A stretch of DNA of 64,000 nt from Marinilactibacillus piezotolerans (GCF_900169305.1 NZ_FWDP01000004.1:1302001-1366000); one strand, 5' to 3'. Numbered from the stretch's first letter, positions 52,548 to 61,090 are shown. Program-made: numbers and translations. Notes: generated by a model from the letters alone, not told the origin.

Positions 52548-52549
52548 GC

Positions 52550-53440
52550 CTACCATCCTCTATCCTGCATGCGTTCAGCTTCTTGAAGGTGGCTGATCTC
52601 GATTCCTTTCATCGGTTCACCTAACCCTTTAGAAAGTTCAGCCAATAATTCGTAATCTTCATAATTTGTCGTTGCCTGAACGATCGCCCGTGCAAATTTT
52701 TCTGGTGATTCGGATTTGAAAATTCCCGAACCGACAAATACACCATCCGCTCCAAGGCTCATCATCAATGCAGCATCAGCTGGTGTCGCCACCCCACCAG
52801 CAGCAAAGTTGACAACCGGCAATTTCCCTAATTCTTTGACTTCTTTTACTAATTCGTACGGCGCACCCAAGTCTCTGGCAAACGTCATCAGTTCATCATT
52901 TGATTTGCCGGACAGAATCTGGATCTGGCTGTTTACTTTGCGCATATGACGCACCGCTTCAACGATATTTCCAGTTCCAGGCTCTCCTTTAGTTCTGAGC
53001 ATAGAAGCTCCTTCGCCAATACGGCGCAACGCTTCTCCCAAATCTCGGCAGCCGCAAACGAAAGGTACGACATAGTCAGATTTCAGCAAGTGATATTCCT
53101 CATCTGCCGGCGTCAGCACTTCGCTTTCATCGATGTAATCCACGCCCATCGCTTCTAGGATACGGGCTTCCGAAACATGTCCGATACGGACTTTAGCCAT
53201 GACCGGTATACTTACGACATTCATGACTTCTTCAATAACAGTAGGATCGGCCATACGCGCAACGCCGCCTGCTTTTCGTATATCAGAAGGTACACGTTCC
53301 AACGCCATGACCGCAACAGCTCCTGCAGCTTCTGCTATTCTAGCCTGTTCCGCATTGACCACATCCATGATGACACCGCCTTTTTGCATTTGCGCCATTC
53401 CGCGTTTAACTTTTTCGCTTCCGATGATTCTTTCACCCAT
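52550..53440 (-). CDS. pdxS: Pyridoxal 5'-phosphate synthase lyase subunit
   Basis: Condenses ribose 5-phosphate, glyceraldehyde 3-phosphate and ammonia into PLP; 296 residues, (beta/alpha)8 barrel forming a dodecamer. Highly conserved stretches: [13 protein letters not shown], the Schiff-base Lys in [26 protein letters not shown] and [18 protein letters not shown]. First gene of pdxST, divergent from the MocR regulator, so B6 synthesis is probably controlled by PLP level. Confidence 0.98.
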   Translation of the reverse strand: MGERIIGSEKVKRGMAQMQKGGVIMDVVNAEQARIAEAAGAVAVMALERVPSDIRKAGGVARMADPTVIEEVMNVVSIPVMAKVRIGHVSEARILEAMGVDYIDESEVLTPADEEYHLLKSDYVVPFVCGCRDLGEALRRIGEGASMLRTKGEPGTGNIVEAVRHMRKVNSQIQILSGKSNDELMTFARDLGAPYELVKEVKELGKLPVVNFAAGGVATPADAALMMSLGADGVFVGSGIFKSESPEKFARAIVQATTNYEDYELLAELSKGLGEPMKGIEISHLQEAERMQDRGW

Positions 53441-53519
53441 AATTAATCCCCCAACTTTTCTAAGTTTTTCTTTTTTTATATTATTCTCTAACGATAGAAA
53501 GTATACGCATGAAAAAAAG

Positions 53520-53572
53520 ATTGGGCTACATCCAATTGGACTAGAGTTAACCCATCCAATTTATGATATAAT
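53520..53572. promoter_or_regulatory. pdxS/pdxR intergenic operator and pdxR -10
   Basis: TCCAATTGGA (53531-53540) is a perfect palindrome flanked by ATTGGG (53520-53525) and CATCCAAT (53553-53560), giving spaced CCAAT/ATTGG half-sites. A -10 TATAAT (53567-53572) faces pdxR, with a poor -35. A TATACT on the minus strand near 53500 faces pdxS. MocR proteins bind such repeats between divergent genes. Confidence 0.5.
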
Positions 53573-53602
53573 AAGTGAAATCTGACTAAAGGAGGATTTG
53601 AT

Positions 53603-55006
53603 ATCGATAATTGGAAAATACAAAGAGACCGATCTCTGCCGATCTATCAGGAAATTATGAAATTAACAGAAGAAAAAATCCGGTCCGGTGAATTGCAGCC
53701 CGGAACCCGGCTGCCGGCTGAAAGAAAACTAGCAGAGGCTTTGAATGTGAACCGTTCTACCGTCATACGAGCTATGGAAGAATTGACTGCTCAAGGTGTA
53801 CTGACCCGGAAGAAAGGAAGCGGTACCTTTGTAAACCCGGACAAATGGGGACTGCAGATGAAGCCTTTGATCAACTGGGGCACGTCACTAACCACAGAAA
53901 CACTGAATAAAAAGACAAAATATGAACAAACCGCTGCACGGCTTTTGAAAGATCGAAAAGGAAAAGTCATGGATCTGTCTAAAGGAATTTTGCCTGCAGA
54001 ATTGCTGCCGGAGCTTCAGTCGCCCGATCTCTCCTGGAAAGAACTGATCCAGCAAGAAAAAGAACAAATCCCCATGCATAGCGGTATCTATTCTTTAAGA
54101 GAAAGTGTTCAAACTTACTTGAAGAAAACCTATGAAATGGAGGTTCCTTTGGAAGAAATTCTGATCACTTCCGGCACCCAGAATGCACTATTTTTAATCT
54201 CTCAAGGTCTGCTGAAACCGGGCGATGCTGTTGGAATAGAATCCCCTTCTTATTTTTATTCCCTTCGTTTATTTCAAGCAGCCGGACTGCGCATCGTGCC
54301 GATTTCAATGGATGCAGAAGGCATGACCCTTAAGGGATTGCAGGAAGCTTCTTTGAATTATCCGTTGAAGATGATTTTTTTGAATCCGATTTTTCAAAAC
54401 CCGACCGGCCGGGTAATGAGCCCTAAGCGAAAATCTCAGATCCTAGACTATTGCATGATGAAGCGGATCCCAATCGTAGAGGACGATGCTTACGGCGGTC
54501 TCGCTTTTGATCAATCAGTGGATACTTCTCCATTGAAGAAAATGGATCAGGCGGACCAGATCATTTACCTAGGCACTCTCTCCAAATTAGCCGGAAATCA
54601 TTTACGGATCGGCTGGATGGTTGGTCCCCGAACCGTAATGAAAAGCCTTGCCGATATCCGGATTCAGATCGATTCAGAACTCAGTTTTCTTCCGCAGTTT
54701 ATGGCCGATCATTTTCTTAGAACGGAAATGGAAGAACATCAGCAGAACATCAGAAAGACACTGGCAAACAGAGCTCGCAACTTGGAGACCTGGTTGCAAA
54801 AAGAGTTCGGATCAGACATTGCCTTTTCTCCTTCTAAAGGCGGATTTCACTTGTACTGCCAGTTTTCAAACAAAACAAGAGAAGAAGTAGAGAAAATATT
54901 ATATGAACTACTCGATAAAAACGTAATAGTACTAGAAGGGAAAAAGTTTGGCGCTCAGACAAATGGATTCCGCTTGAGTTTTACTCATTTTGAAAAAGAG
55001 TTTTAG
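53603..55006 (+). CDS. pdxR: MocR-type PLP-binding regulator of pdxST, apparent ATC start
   Basis: GntR winged helix fused to an aminotransferase-like domain. AERKLAEALNVNRSTVIRAM is the DNA-binding motif, and the aminotrans-like domain has YLGTLSKLAGNHLRIGW with the PLP Lys. The conserved N-terminus DNWKIQRDRSLPIYQEI is encoded upstream of the first ATG (53657). Between the in-frame TGA at 53576 and 53657 there is no ATG, GTG or TTG; AAAGGAGG is 7 nt before an ATC at 53603. Either ATC initiates (467 codons) or a shortened protein starts at 53657 (449). Confidence 0.8.
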   Translation: MDNWKIQRDRSLPIYQEIMKLTEEKIRSGELQPGTRLPAERKLAEALNVNRSTVIRAMEELTAQGVLTRKKGSGTFVNPDKWGLQMKPLINWGTSLTTETLNKKTKYEQTAARLLKDRKGKVMDLSKGILPAELLPELQSPDLSWKELIQQEKEQIPMHSGIYSLRESVQTYLKKTYEMEVPLEEILITSGTQNALFLISQGLLKPGDAVGIESPSYFYSLRLFQAAGLRIVPISMDAEGMTLKGLQEASLNYPLKMIFLNPIFQNPTGRVMSPKRKSQILDYCMMKRIPIVEDDAYGGLAFDQSVDTSPLKKMDQADQIIYLGTLSKLAGNHLRIGWMVGPRTVMKSLADIRIQIDSELSFLPQFMADHFLRTEMEEHQQNIRKTLANRARNLETWLQKEFGSDIAFSPSKGGFHLYCQFSNKTREEVEKILYELLDKNVIVLEGKKFGAQTNGFRLSFTHFEKEF

Positions 55007-55181
55007 AAAGAAATCCCTTTTCATTTTCTATTCGATCAAACACCTTTCTCCAGAAAAAAACTGTTTTTCGACAATCCACTTCCTAAAAAAGTGCTGTATC
55101 ATAGGGAGATTGTAGACTCATTATTATTCTAATATGCGGTCGTTTAATGCGTAAAGAAAAGAACTATTCACTCGCTCTATC

Positions 55182-55222
55182 AAAGAAGACAGCAACCGAA
55201 TCTGCTGCTGTCTTCTTTATTT
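55182..55222. terminator. Terminator between convergent genes
   Basis: Perfect 13-bp stem (55182-55194 with 55206-55218) followed by T-rich sequence. The 55007-55181 stretch before it shows no frame or recognisable RNA. Confidence 0.85.
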
Positions 55223-55293
55223 CCATGTATATCTACATACAAAATCACTCTATTTTTCTTAGTTTTCAAAGTCAGCATGTATTCTTTATCTTT

Positions 55294-55833
55294 TTATGAA
55301 TCATTCCAGTCAGTCAACAGCAGCCCATAGTAATAAACATCCAGCCATTTCCCATCCTGGAACAGGCCTTCTCGGTCAACGCCTTCTCTTTGAAAGCCGA
55401 TTTTCTCGTAAAGCTTGATCGCTGCTTCGTTGTTGCTGTGGACGGACAAGCGGATTTTATGCAGTCCCAGTTCGTAAAAAGCAAATCGGCAGATCGTGTT
55501 CAATGCATCCGTCGCAAATCCTTGTCTTCGATTGGTTTGTGGAACGATCGCTAAACTGAGCTCTGCGCCTCTATTCTTCAGCTGCACGTCAGATAGCGCT
55601 ACCCAGCCTATAAACGTTTCTGTAGTAAGATCTCTAACCGCAAACATGAATCGTTCATTATCGTTCGGGTCTCCTTCAAACGTTTTCCATGTTTCTACAT
55701 TCCATGGGTGAAATGTGTCCCACGTCAGATGTCTCAGGAATTCATTGTCCCATTGATACTCAGCCAGGAACTCAAAATCTTCTTCATAAAAATGGGTAAA
55801 GTAAATCTTTTCTCCGGCAATGACATTTTTCAT
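55294..55833 (-). CDS. GNAT acetyltransferase, RimJ/RimL type
   Basis: 179 residues. GAELSLAIVPQTNRRQGFAT is the acetyl-CoA loop, and LHKIRLSVHSNNEAAIKLYEKIGF the classical RimJ/RimL-like end; the family acetylates protein N-termini, amino acids or small amines. ATG 55833 has GGAGG 7 nt upstream; the frame extends to 55992 but without a site there. Single gene. Confidence 0.87.
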   Translation of the reverse strand: MKNVIAGEKIYFTHFYEEDFEFLAEYQWDNEFLRHLTWDTFHPWNVETWKTFEGDPNDNERFMFAVRDLTTETFIGWVALSDVQLKNRGAELSLAIVPQTNRRQGFATDALNTICRFAFYELGLHKIRLSVHSNNEAAIKLYEKIGFQREGVDREGLFQDGKWLDVYYYGLLLTDWNDS

Positions 55834-56091
55834 TTCAGTACCTCCACTCTCTTTAATTTCACTATACAGGAAGGGACTGCGACCGACAATGCAGGAAATA
55901 AATTTTATAAACAAACCGTCTATTAGAACAACCTTCCTTTTACGTGATGAATGAACAGCTGTTTCTATTGTTGCTGATTGATCATAGTACACCGGCTATT
56001 TACTGTCTAAAGGGGTTTAAAGACTTTCCTTGATTAGAATCGTGGTACTGATTATTTTTTCTGTAAAATCTAGCTGGATTTTTGGAGAATC

Positions 56092-56250
56092 CTATTCAAC
56101 TTGTAAAGGGACATAGTCATATGGCAAATTCTGATCATTAACTTTGTGCCCTTTGATTCTCTGCACTCTCTCAATATCCTACTCTTCCCATAACAACTGC
56201 TTCAGCTCTTCAAATTCATCGCTTTTCCTTTCCAAATCTTTATGTGCCAC
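56092..56250 (-). pseudogene. Short frame interrupted by an in-frame TAG
   Basis: From GTG 56250 (AAAGG 8 nt upstream) 23 codons read VAHKDLERKSDEFEELKQLL-WEE, then TAG at 56181-56179, then 28 more codons (DIERVQRIKGHKVNDQNLP ... VPLQVE) to a TAG at 56094. Both halves look protein-like in one frame. No family recognised. The rest of the 55834-56361 gap shows no other feature. Confidence 0.35.
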
Positions 56251-56361
56251 GTTCGTTACCTTTCTCGTTCACTCTGCAAAATTTCGAAGTTAAGTGCAAA
56301 TCTTAATATAGTAACGGACAATTTGAAGCCGACTTCATTTTCTCTTTTATTAACCCTAAAT

Positions 56362-56398
56362 AAAAAGGTACCTTTCCGAAAACAGAAAGATACCTTTT
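56362..56398 (-). terminator. Terminator of the methionine-related operon
   Basis: 14-bp imperfect stem (56362-56376 with 56385-56398), with U5 on the minus strand, 26 nt after the metQ-like stop. Confidence 0.85.
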
Positions 56399-56423
56399 AA
56401 AATTAGTCATTACTTCAGGTGAT

Positions 56424-57251
56424 TTACCAAGCCGGTACTAAAGCACCTTTAAATTCCTCTTCAATGAATTGTTTGATCTCTGGAGTTTTATAGTATTCAA
56501 CAAATTGTGCCAAAGCTTCATCGTCTTTGTCTTCTGTTCTGGAGACGATATAGTTTGCCTGAAATAGATCATCCACATTTTCCATGAATATACCGTATTC
56601 TTCAGGGTTGATTCCTGCATCCAGGATAAAGTTTGAATTAATACCGGCAGCACCCACGTCTTGTAGTTGGGCAGGTAATTGAGCAGCTTCCGAAGCAATA
56701 AAGTCTAAGTTCAGTGGATTATCTACAATATCATCAATGGTCACTTCAACGCCTGACCCTTCAGGCAGCGTAATCAGCTCCGCTTCTTCGAACAGTTGCA
56801 GTGCGCGACCTTCTTGAGTAGGCGAGTTCGGGATGCCGATAACATCTCCTTCTTGTATTTCACTGACATCATCGTATTTTTCAGAATAAATGCCCATTGG
56901 TATCGTTAGTGTCGGTTCTATCTTCGTTAAGTCATATCCGCTTTCTTCTACAACCGTATCTAAGAAAATGCCTGTCTGGAACGAGTTGATGTCCAGCTCT
57001 CCTTCTGCTAATGCAGTATTTGGCTGCACAAAATCACTAAAGGGAACCACTTCGATTTCCATTCCATCTTCTTCTGCGATTTTTTTGACTTCATTTAGAA
57101 TATCTTCATGCGGTCCGGCAGTCACACCCACTGTCAACACCCCGTCACTCAATAATCCTTCCGCTTCTTCAGAACTGGCATCTTGTCCACCGCATCCTGT
57201 TAAAATTGCCCCAATCGCTGCTGTTGTTACAAATCCCCATACTTTTTTCAT
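56424..57251 (-). CDS. metQ: MetQ/NlpA-family methionine-type substrate-binding lipoprotein
   Basis: 275 residues. The signal peptide ends at lipobox LTGCGG, so the protein is membrane-anchored outside. NlpA-family blocks: VGVTAGPHEDILNEVKKIA, VVPFSDFVQPNTALAEGELD, INSFQTGIFLD (usually NxFQH in MetQ), GIPNSPTQEGRALQLFE. ATG 57251 has AAAGGGAG upstream. No metN or metI ATPase/permease gene is adjacent, so it would have to work with a MetNI encoded elsewhere. Third gene of a T-box-controlled operon. Confidence 0.85.
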   Translation of the reverse strand: MKKVWGFVTTAAIGAILTGCGGQDASSEEAEGLLSDGVLTVGVTAGPHEDILNEVKKIAEEDGMEIEVVPFSDFVQPNTALAEGELDINSFQTGIFLDTVVEESGYDLTKIEPTLTIPMGIYSEKYDDVSEIQEGDVIGIPNSPTQEGRALQLFEEAELITLPEGSGVEVTIDDIVDNPLNLDFIASEAAQLPAQLQDVGAAGINSNFILDAGINPEEYGIFMENVDDLFQANYIVSRTEDKDDEALAQFVEYYKTPEIKQFIEEEFKGALVPAW

Positions 57252-57305
57252 CTTCTTTTCTCCCTTTTTAATCACTGGTTTTTCATTTCTGTTAATGGTG
57301 TAAGC

Positions 57306-58475
57306 CTATATTTTTAATTGAGCAAGTCTTTTCGCTGCTTCAATCAACCGTTCTTCCGAATGCGCTAAGCTGATCCGGACGTACCCTGCTCCCAGACTCC
57401 CAAAACCATCTCCAGGCGCAACCAGAACTTGTACTTCTCTTGCCAAGTATTCCATAAATTCTTCTGAACTAAATCCTTCCGGCGCTTTCAGCCAAATGTA
57501 AAACGATCCTTTTGGTTTGTTGAATTTGAACGCTGTCGATTCTAGTTCTTTTAAAAAGAGATCTCTGCGTCTTTCGTAGGTTGCCGTCAGGTTCCGTACA
57601 GAAGACTGATCGCCTGTCAGTGCTTTTGCGGCTGCTCTTTGAATCCCGCCGTAGTAGCCGCACCCAATATGGTCTTGCAGCAGATTTAGGCTTTCGATAA
57701 CCGACGCATTTCCGACAGCGAACCCCATTCTCCATCCTGCCATGTTATGCGACTTGGATAAGGTGAAAAATTCTACCCCGACCTCTTTTGCACCTGGCGT
57801 CTGCAGAAAACTCAAGGGACGCTCTCCGTCAAATCCAATCGTTCCATACGCAAAGTCCTGCGCTACACAGATATGATGCTGCTTCGCAAATGCCACTGTC
57901 TCAGCGAAAAATTCAGGCGTGGCAACGGCTGAAGTCGGATTGTTCGGATAGTTCAGAAACAACAGCTTCGCTGCCTCCGCAGTCTGTTCATCCACCTGAC
58001 CATACTGCGGTAAAAACAAATTTGCTTCCAGCAGCGGCAATTCAGCGATCTTTGCACCCGCCAGTCCGATACCGGACAGATAATCAGGATAGGATGGATT
58101 CGGCAAGAGCACGGTGTCTCCTGGATTCAGTAAACATTGACTGACTTCCACAACACCTGCTTTTGAGCCATGTAAAATCGCTACTTCTGTCTTCGGATCC
58201 AGCTCGACGCCATACTCCCGAAGATAGTATTCAGCTACGGCTTCTTTCAAGTAATCGAACCCAGTTGCCGGGCCGTACTGGTCATTGATCGGATCATCAG
58301 CCGCCGCTTTCAGTTCTTCCACAATAAACTCTGGCGCCGGCAGATCCGGATTCCCGACGCCTAGATCAATGATATCTTCATACTGCGCCTTGAGTTCATT
58401 TTTTCGTTTTGCTAAATAAGAAAAATACTGCCTGGGCAGTCGTTTCAGCATTTCCGACTTTGCAAAATCGCCCAT
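57306..58475 (-). CDS. PLP-dependent aminotransferase, class I/II (YbdL-like, methionine-type candidate)
   Basis: 389 residues, fold-type I. IIDLGVGNPDLPAPEFI near 35-51, LNYPNNPTSAVAT near 174-186 (substrate carboxylate Asn), PLP Lys241 in TLSKSHNMAGWRMG, and the C-terminal Arg in YVRISLAHSEER. It overlaps the upstream dehydrogenase gene by 31 nt, so the two are coupled. In E. coli the related pair ybdL (methionine-preferring aminotransferase) and ybdH/hcxA are neighbours. The ATG at 58475 has GAGGG 7 nt upstream. Confidence 0.85.
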   Translation of the reverse strand: MGDFAKSEMLKRLPRQYFSYLAKRKNELKAQYEDIIDLGVGNPDLPAPEFIVEELKAAADDPINDQYGPATGFDYLKEAVAEYYLREYGVELDPKTEVAILHGSKAGVVEVSQCLLNPGDTVLLPNPSYPDYLSGIGLAGAKIAELPLLEANLFLPQYGQVDEQTAEAAKLLFLNYPNNPTSAVATPEFFAETVAFAKQHHICVAQDFAYGTIGFDGERPLSFLQTPGAKEVGVEFFTLSKSHNMAGWRMGFAVGNASVIESLNLLQDHIGCGYYGGIQRAAAKALTGDQSSVRNLTATYERRRDLFLKELESTAFKFNKPKGSFYIWLKAPEGFSSEEFMEYLAREVQVLVAPGDGFGSLGAGYVRISLAHSEERLIEAAKRLAQLKI

Positions 58476-59596
58476 TTCTCATCCCTCAATCTCAGTTTTT
58501 CTGTTTTTTTCTCTATATAATCCTCTAATTCAACAATTGCTTGGACTAAACCATTTTGTGTCGCAGGATATCCTGACTTGACCACTGCATCATCCTGTAC
58601 AACTTTTCCTGCAAATTGTTCGACTTGATCAGCTGTCAGACCGCTTAACTTAAGATCCGCCAGCGACTTCGGCAGGTTCAATGCATTATAGAACGTAAAC
58701 AGCTGATCGATCTCAGACCATTTGTTTTCGACCGCGAGTTGGACCAGTACACCATATGCTACTTTTTCACCATGAAGGTAATCATGTGTTTCCGGGAAAA
58801 CGGTGAGTTTATCGTGGACAGCGTGTCCCACTGTCGTACGAGCATATGCATCTCCCAGTCCGCCTACCAATCCGCTGATTGAAATGATAGTTTCAACAAT
58901 CTGAATAAAAGCGGGCGTCAGAGTCTGTGACTGGATATCAGCGACGGCTTGCTGGCCGTGCTGAACGATGTTATCTCTGCAGTGCAGAGCTGCTGAGCGA
59001 GCCATCATCAGGAATGCATCTGTCTGATGTTCCGGCTGAGACAAAATCAAATCTGATTCATACCACTTAGCTAATGTATCAGCTACTCCAGCAATAAAGT
59101 AATTAACCGGAGAATCAAGTACCAGCTTCGGCTCAATCAATAAAAGTCCGACTTGCTCTTTGTGGAAGTCATATCCAAGACAGACACCATCAGCTGAATA
59201 CATGACACTCAACGGTGTCCAAGGTGCACAATTGCTCGCCAGCGTTGGAATTAAAATAGAATAGATACCTTGTACCTTGTCCGCTGAATATTTGACTGTG
59301 TCCAGCAATTTCCCGCCGCCAACTCCAATAATGGCGTCCGCTTCTACCTGAACGGCAAGTTCTGCAATACGCTCAACTTCTTCATACGTACACTCTCCAT
59401 TGAAGGCACTCAACTCGATTTCAATTTCACTTTCCAGAAACGCTGATAGATAGGGTTGAGCGACTTTCCAAGAGGTTGTTCCATGAACGATGACCACTTT
59501 CTGGATACCGCGTTCTTTTACTCTTTCGCTTAGCGCATCCAGTACCCCTGCGCTGCATTCATACTCTTGAGGACCTGTTCTTACAACTAATGACAT
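58445..59596 (-). CDS. hcxA: Iron-containing alcohol dehydrogenase family, HcxA (YbdH)-like hydroxycarboxylate dehydrogenase
   Basis: 383 residues. NAD-binding GVGGGKLLDTVKYSA (91-105). PTLASNCAPWTPLSVMYSADG and GVADTLAKWYES (170-181, metal-site Asp) match the HcxA/YbdH subgroup, with metal-site histidines in TVGHAVHDKL and YLHGEKVAYG. E. coli HcxA interconverts 2-oxo and 2-hydroxy acids. Being under a methionine-type T-box and fused by overlap to an aminotransferase gene, it plausibly acts on 4-methylthio-2-oxobutyrate (inference). GGAGG lies 7 nt before the ATG. Confidence 0.8.
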   Translation of the reverse strand: MSLVVRTGPQEYECSAGVLDALSERVKERGIQKVVIVHGTTSWKVAQPYLSAFLESEIEIELSAFNGECTYEEVERIAELAVQVEADAIIGVGGGKLLDTVKYSADKVQGIYSILIPTLASNCAPWTPLSVMYSADGVCLGYDFHKEQVGLLLIEPKLVLDSPVNYFIAGVADTLAKWYESDLILSQPEHQTDAFLMMARSAALHCRDNIVQHGQQAVADIQSQTLTPAFIQIVETIISISGLVGGLGDAYARTTVGHAVHDKLTVFPETHDYLHGEKVAYGVLVQLAVENKWSEIDQLFTFYNALNLPKSLADLKLSGLTADQVEQFAGKVVQDDAVVKSGYPATQNGLVQAIVELEDYIEKKTEKLRLRDEKWAILQSRKC

Positions 59597-59621
59597 CTGC
59601 TATTCCTCCAATTTTTTCTAT

Positions 59622-59962
59622 AAAAAAATCCGCCCTCACACAAATAAGCTTTGTGAAAGGACGGAAAGTTATCTACTCTCGTGTTACCACCTTGTTTCGC
59701 AACAGCTTCGCAGCTATTGCCTTCAGCAGTGCGTTCGGCCAAACATTGGACCTACTGATACTGTCGCGCTTTAGCGGGCGCACCCGTAACCGTCTGAAGT
59801 TCCATGAACCCTCGACCGTTGACACTCCAAGACCATCTTCCATTTCTTTTCGGCTGCCCTCTTCCACCAGCAAGGGCTCTCTATGAGCTTACTACAACAT
59901 GTACTCTTCTCTTCATCGTGTTCGAAAGAGTATTCCCACTCTCTCTAATGAATATCTAATTT
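59622..59962 (-). ncRNA. T-box leader, methionine-type (specifier ATG)
   Basis: Minus-strand leader of about 340 nt. T-box sequence AAGGTGGTAACACGAG (59693-59678) carries the UGGU bulge, which pairs with tRNA ending ACCA. Stem I has GAAGAGAAGAGTA, the AGAGAG bulge and a GCTGGTGGAAG apical loop; the specifier loop reads GAAG-ATG-G (ATG 59836-59834), i.e. Met. A terminator (59664-59630) with U7 follows, competing with the antiterminator. It controls the hcxA-aminotransferase-metQ genes, favouring expression when uncharged tRNA-Met accumulates. Confidence 0.85.
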
Positions 59963-59968
59963 TCATTT

Positions 59969-59997
59969 ATAATAGCAAGTTCCCTATTTGTTGTCAA
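59969..59997 (-). promoter_or_regulatory. Promoter of the T-box operon
   Basis: -35 TTGACA (59997-59992), 17 nt, -10 TATTAT (59974-59969) on the minus strand; near consensus. Confidence 0.8.
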
Positions 59998-60052
59998 ACA
60001 TTATTTTCATTACTGACCGATTGCGCCTGAAATATGGTCTGACATCCTGCTG

Positions 60053-60090
60053 TACAAAGCTTTGTATCTTTCAGTTTCTAGTGTACACTA
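60053..60090. promoter_or_regulatory. Two perfect palindromes upstream of the nicotinamidase gene
   Basis: TACAAAGCTTTGTA (60053-60066) and TAGTGTACACTA (60079-60090). The second overlaps a plus-strand -10-like TATACT (60089-60094). Such a site over a -10 suggests a repressor, possibly an NAD-pathway regulator given the target gene. Confidence 0.5.
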
Positions 60091-60218
60091 TACTTATTGA
60101 TTCCCCTATCAGAAATTTGATGAGTTGACGTCAGGATTTACTTTGACGTTTTCGAGCATAAAACCGATTCAAATTAGAAATGGCTTAAAAAAAGTGATCA
60201 GAAAGGATCTGTGTAAAC

Positions 60219-60764
60219 ATGAAGGCTTTAATAAATATTGACTATACAAACGATTTTGTTGCTGAGGACGGGGCACTGACTTGTGGGGAACCCGGGCAGA
60301 AAATACACGATAGAGTGTTGGCATTAACGAAGGAATTTTTTGAAGCAGGGGATTACGTAGCCTTTGCGATTGATAAACACACCGAACAGGATCCCTATCA
60401 TCCTGAAAACAACCTGTTCCCTCCTCATAATCTTGAAGGAACAGATGGGCGACTGCTTTACGGTGACTTGGAAGCCTGCTTTCAAGATATCAAGTCCTCT
60501 GACACGGTCTACTATACAGACAAAGGACGTTACAGTGCCTTCAATGGCACAGATTTGGAAATCAAATTACGAGAACGCGGCATTACCGAAGTTCATTTGA
60601 TCGGTGTCTGTACAGATATCTGCGTACTGCATACTGCAGTCGATGCTTATAACAAAGGCTTTTCCATCGTGGTTCACCAAGACGCCGTAGCCAGTTTCGA
60701 TCAAGCCGGACATGAATGGGCACTCAGACACTTTAAGAATACACTTGGAGCAAAGGTCGTTTAG
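60219..60764 (+). CDS. pncA: Nicotinamidase (isochorismatase-like cysteine hydrolase)
   Basis: 181 residues. Converts nicotinamide to nicotinate for NAD salvage. Catalytic triad: Asp8 in NIDYTNDF, Lys102 in YTDKGRYSAF and Cys135 in GVCTDICVLHTA. Metal ligands are likely in the IDKH segment near 51-54 and FPPH near 67-70. AAAGGA precedes the ATG. Single gene with its own terminator; divergent from the T-box operon. Confidence 0.88.
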   Translation: MKALINIDYTNDFVAEDGALTCGEPGQKIHDRVLALTKEFFEAGDYVAFAIDKHTEQDPYHPENNLFPPHNLEGTDGRLLYGDLEACFQDIKSSDTVYYTDKGRYSAFNGTDLEIKLRERGITEVHLIGVCTDICVLHTAVDAYNKGFSIVVHQDAVASFDQAGHEWALRHFKNTLGAKVV

Positions 60765-60776
60765 TTGTAATAAAAA

Positions 60777-60819
60777 AAGAGTCTCTTCCACTATATCTAT
60801 TTAGTGAAAGAGGCTTTTT
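60777..60819 (+). terminator. Terminator of pncA
   Basis: Imperfect stem of about 15 bp (60777-60793 with 60801-60817) followed by T5. Confidence 0.8.
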
Positions 60820-60942
60820 AATTGTATTGTCTTTAATGCTTAATCTTGCGGCTCATTTTATAATACTGATTCTCTAATAGTGACTTACTTATAGATTCAT
60901 CTTCCAAACTATGGTACGATATCGGTACAATAGAATAGCAAA

Positions 60943-61090
60943 GCTTATTAAGAGCAAGCGGAGGGAATTGGCCCGATGAAGCTTCAGCAACCGACCTTTT
61001 GGCACGGTGCTACATCCAACAAGTGTGAACTTGGAAAATAAGACAACCATTCAGGCGAACACTTCTAAATTACTAAGTGGCGCTTTTTTT
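60943..61090 (+). ncRNA. SAM-I (S-box) riboswitch with terminator
   Basis: P1 pairs CTTATT (60944-60949) with AATAAG (61037-61042). Between them are the conserved core elements AGCGGAGGGAATTGGCCC, GATGAAGCTTCAGCAACC, GGCACGGTGCTACATCC. The expression platform is a terminator (61052-61061 with 61075-61083 and T7 to 61090). Binding of S-adenosylmethionine would end transcription before the 73-residue gene downstream. A -10-like TACAAT lies at 60926-60931. Confidence 0.9.

Noticed and set aside
55060-55220. Possible small RNA between pdxR and the acetyltransferase gene
   Set aside because: Only the terminator hairpin is clear; no well-spaced promoter was found.
59590-59886. 98-residue frame on the plus strand
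   Set aside because: It is antisense to the T-box leader and has no ribosome site; the conserved RNA elements explain the sequence.
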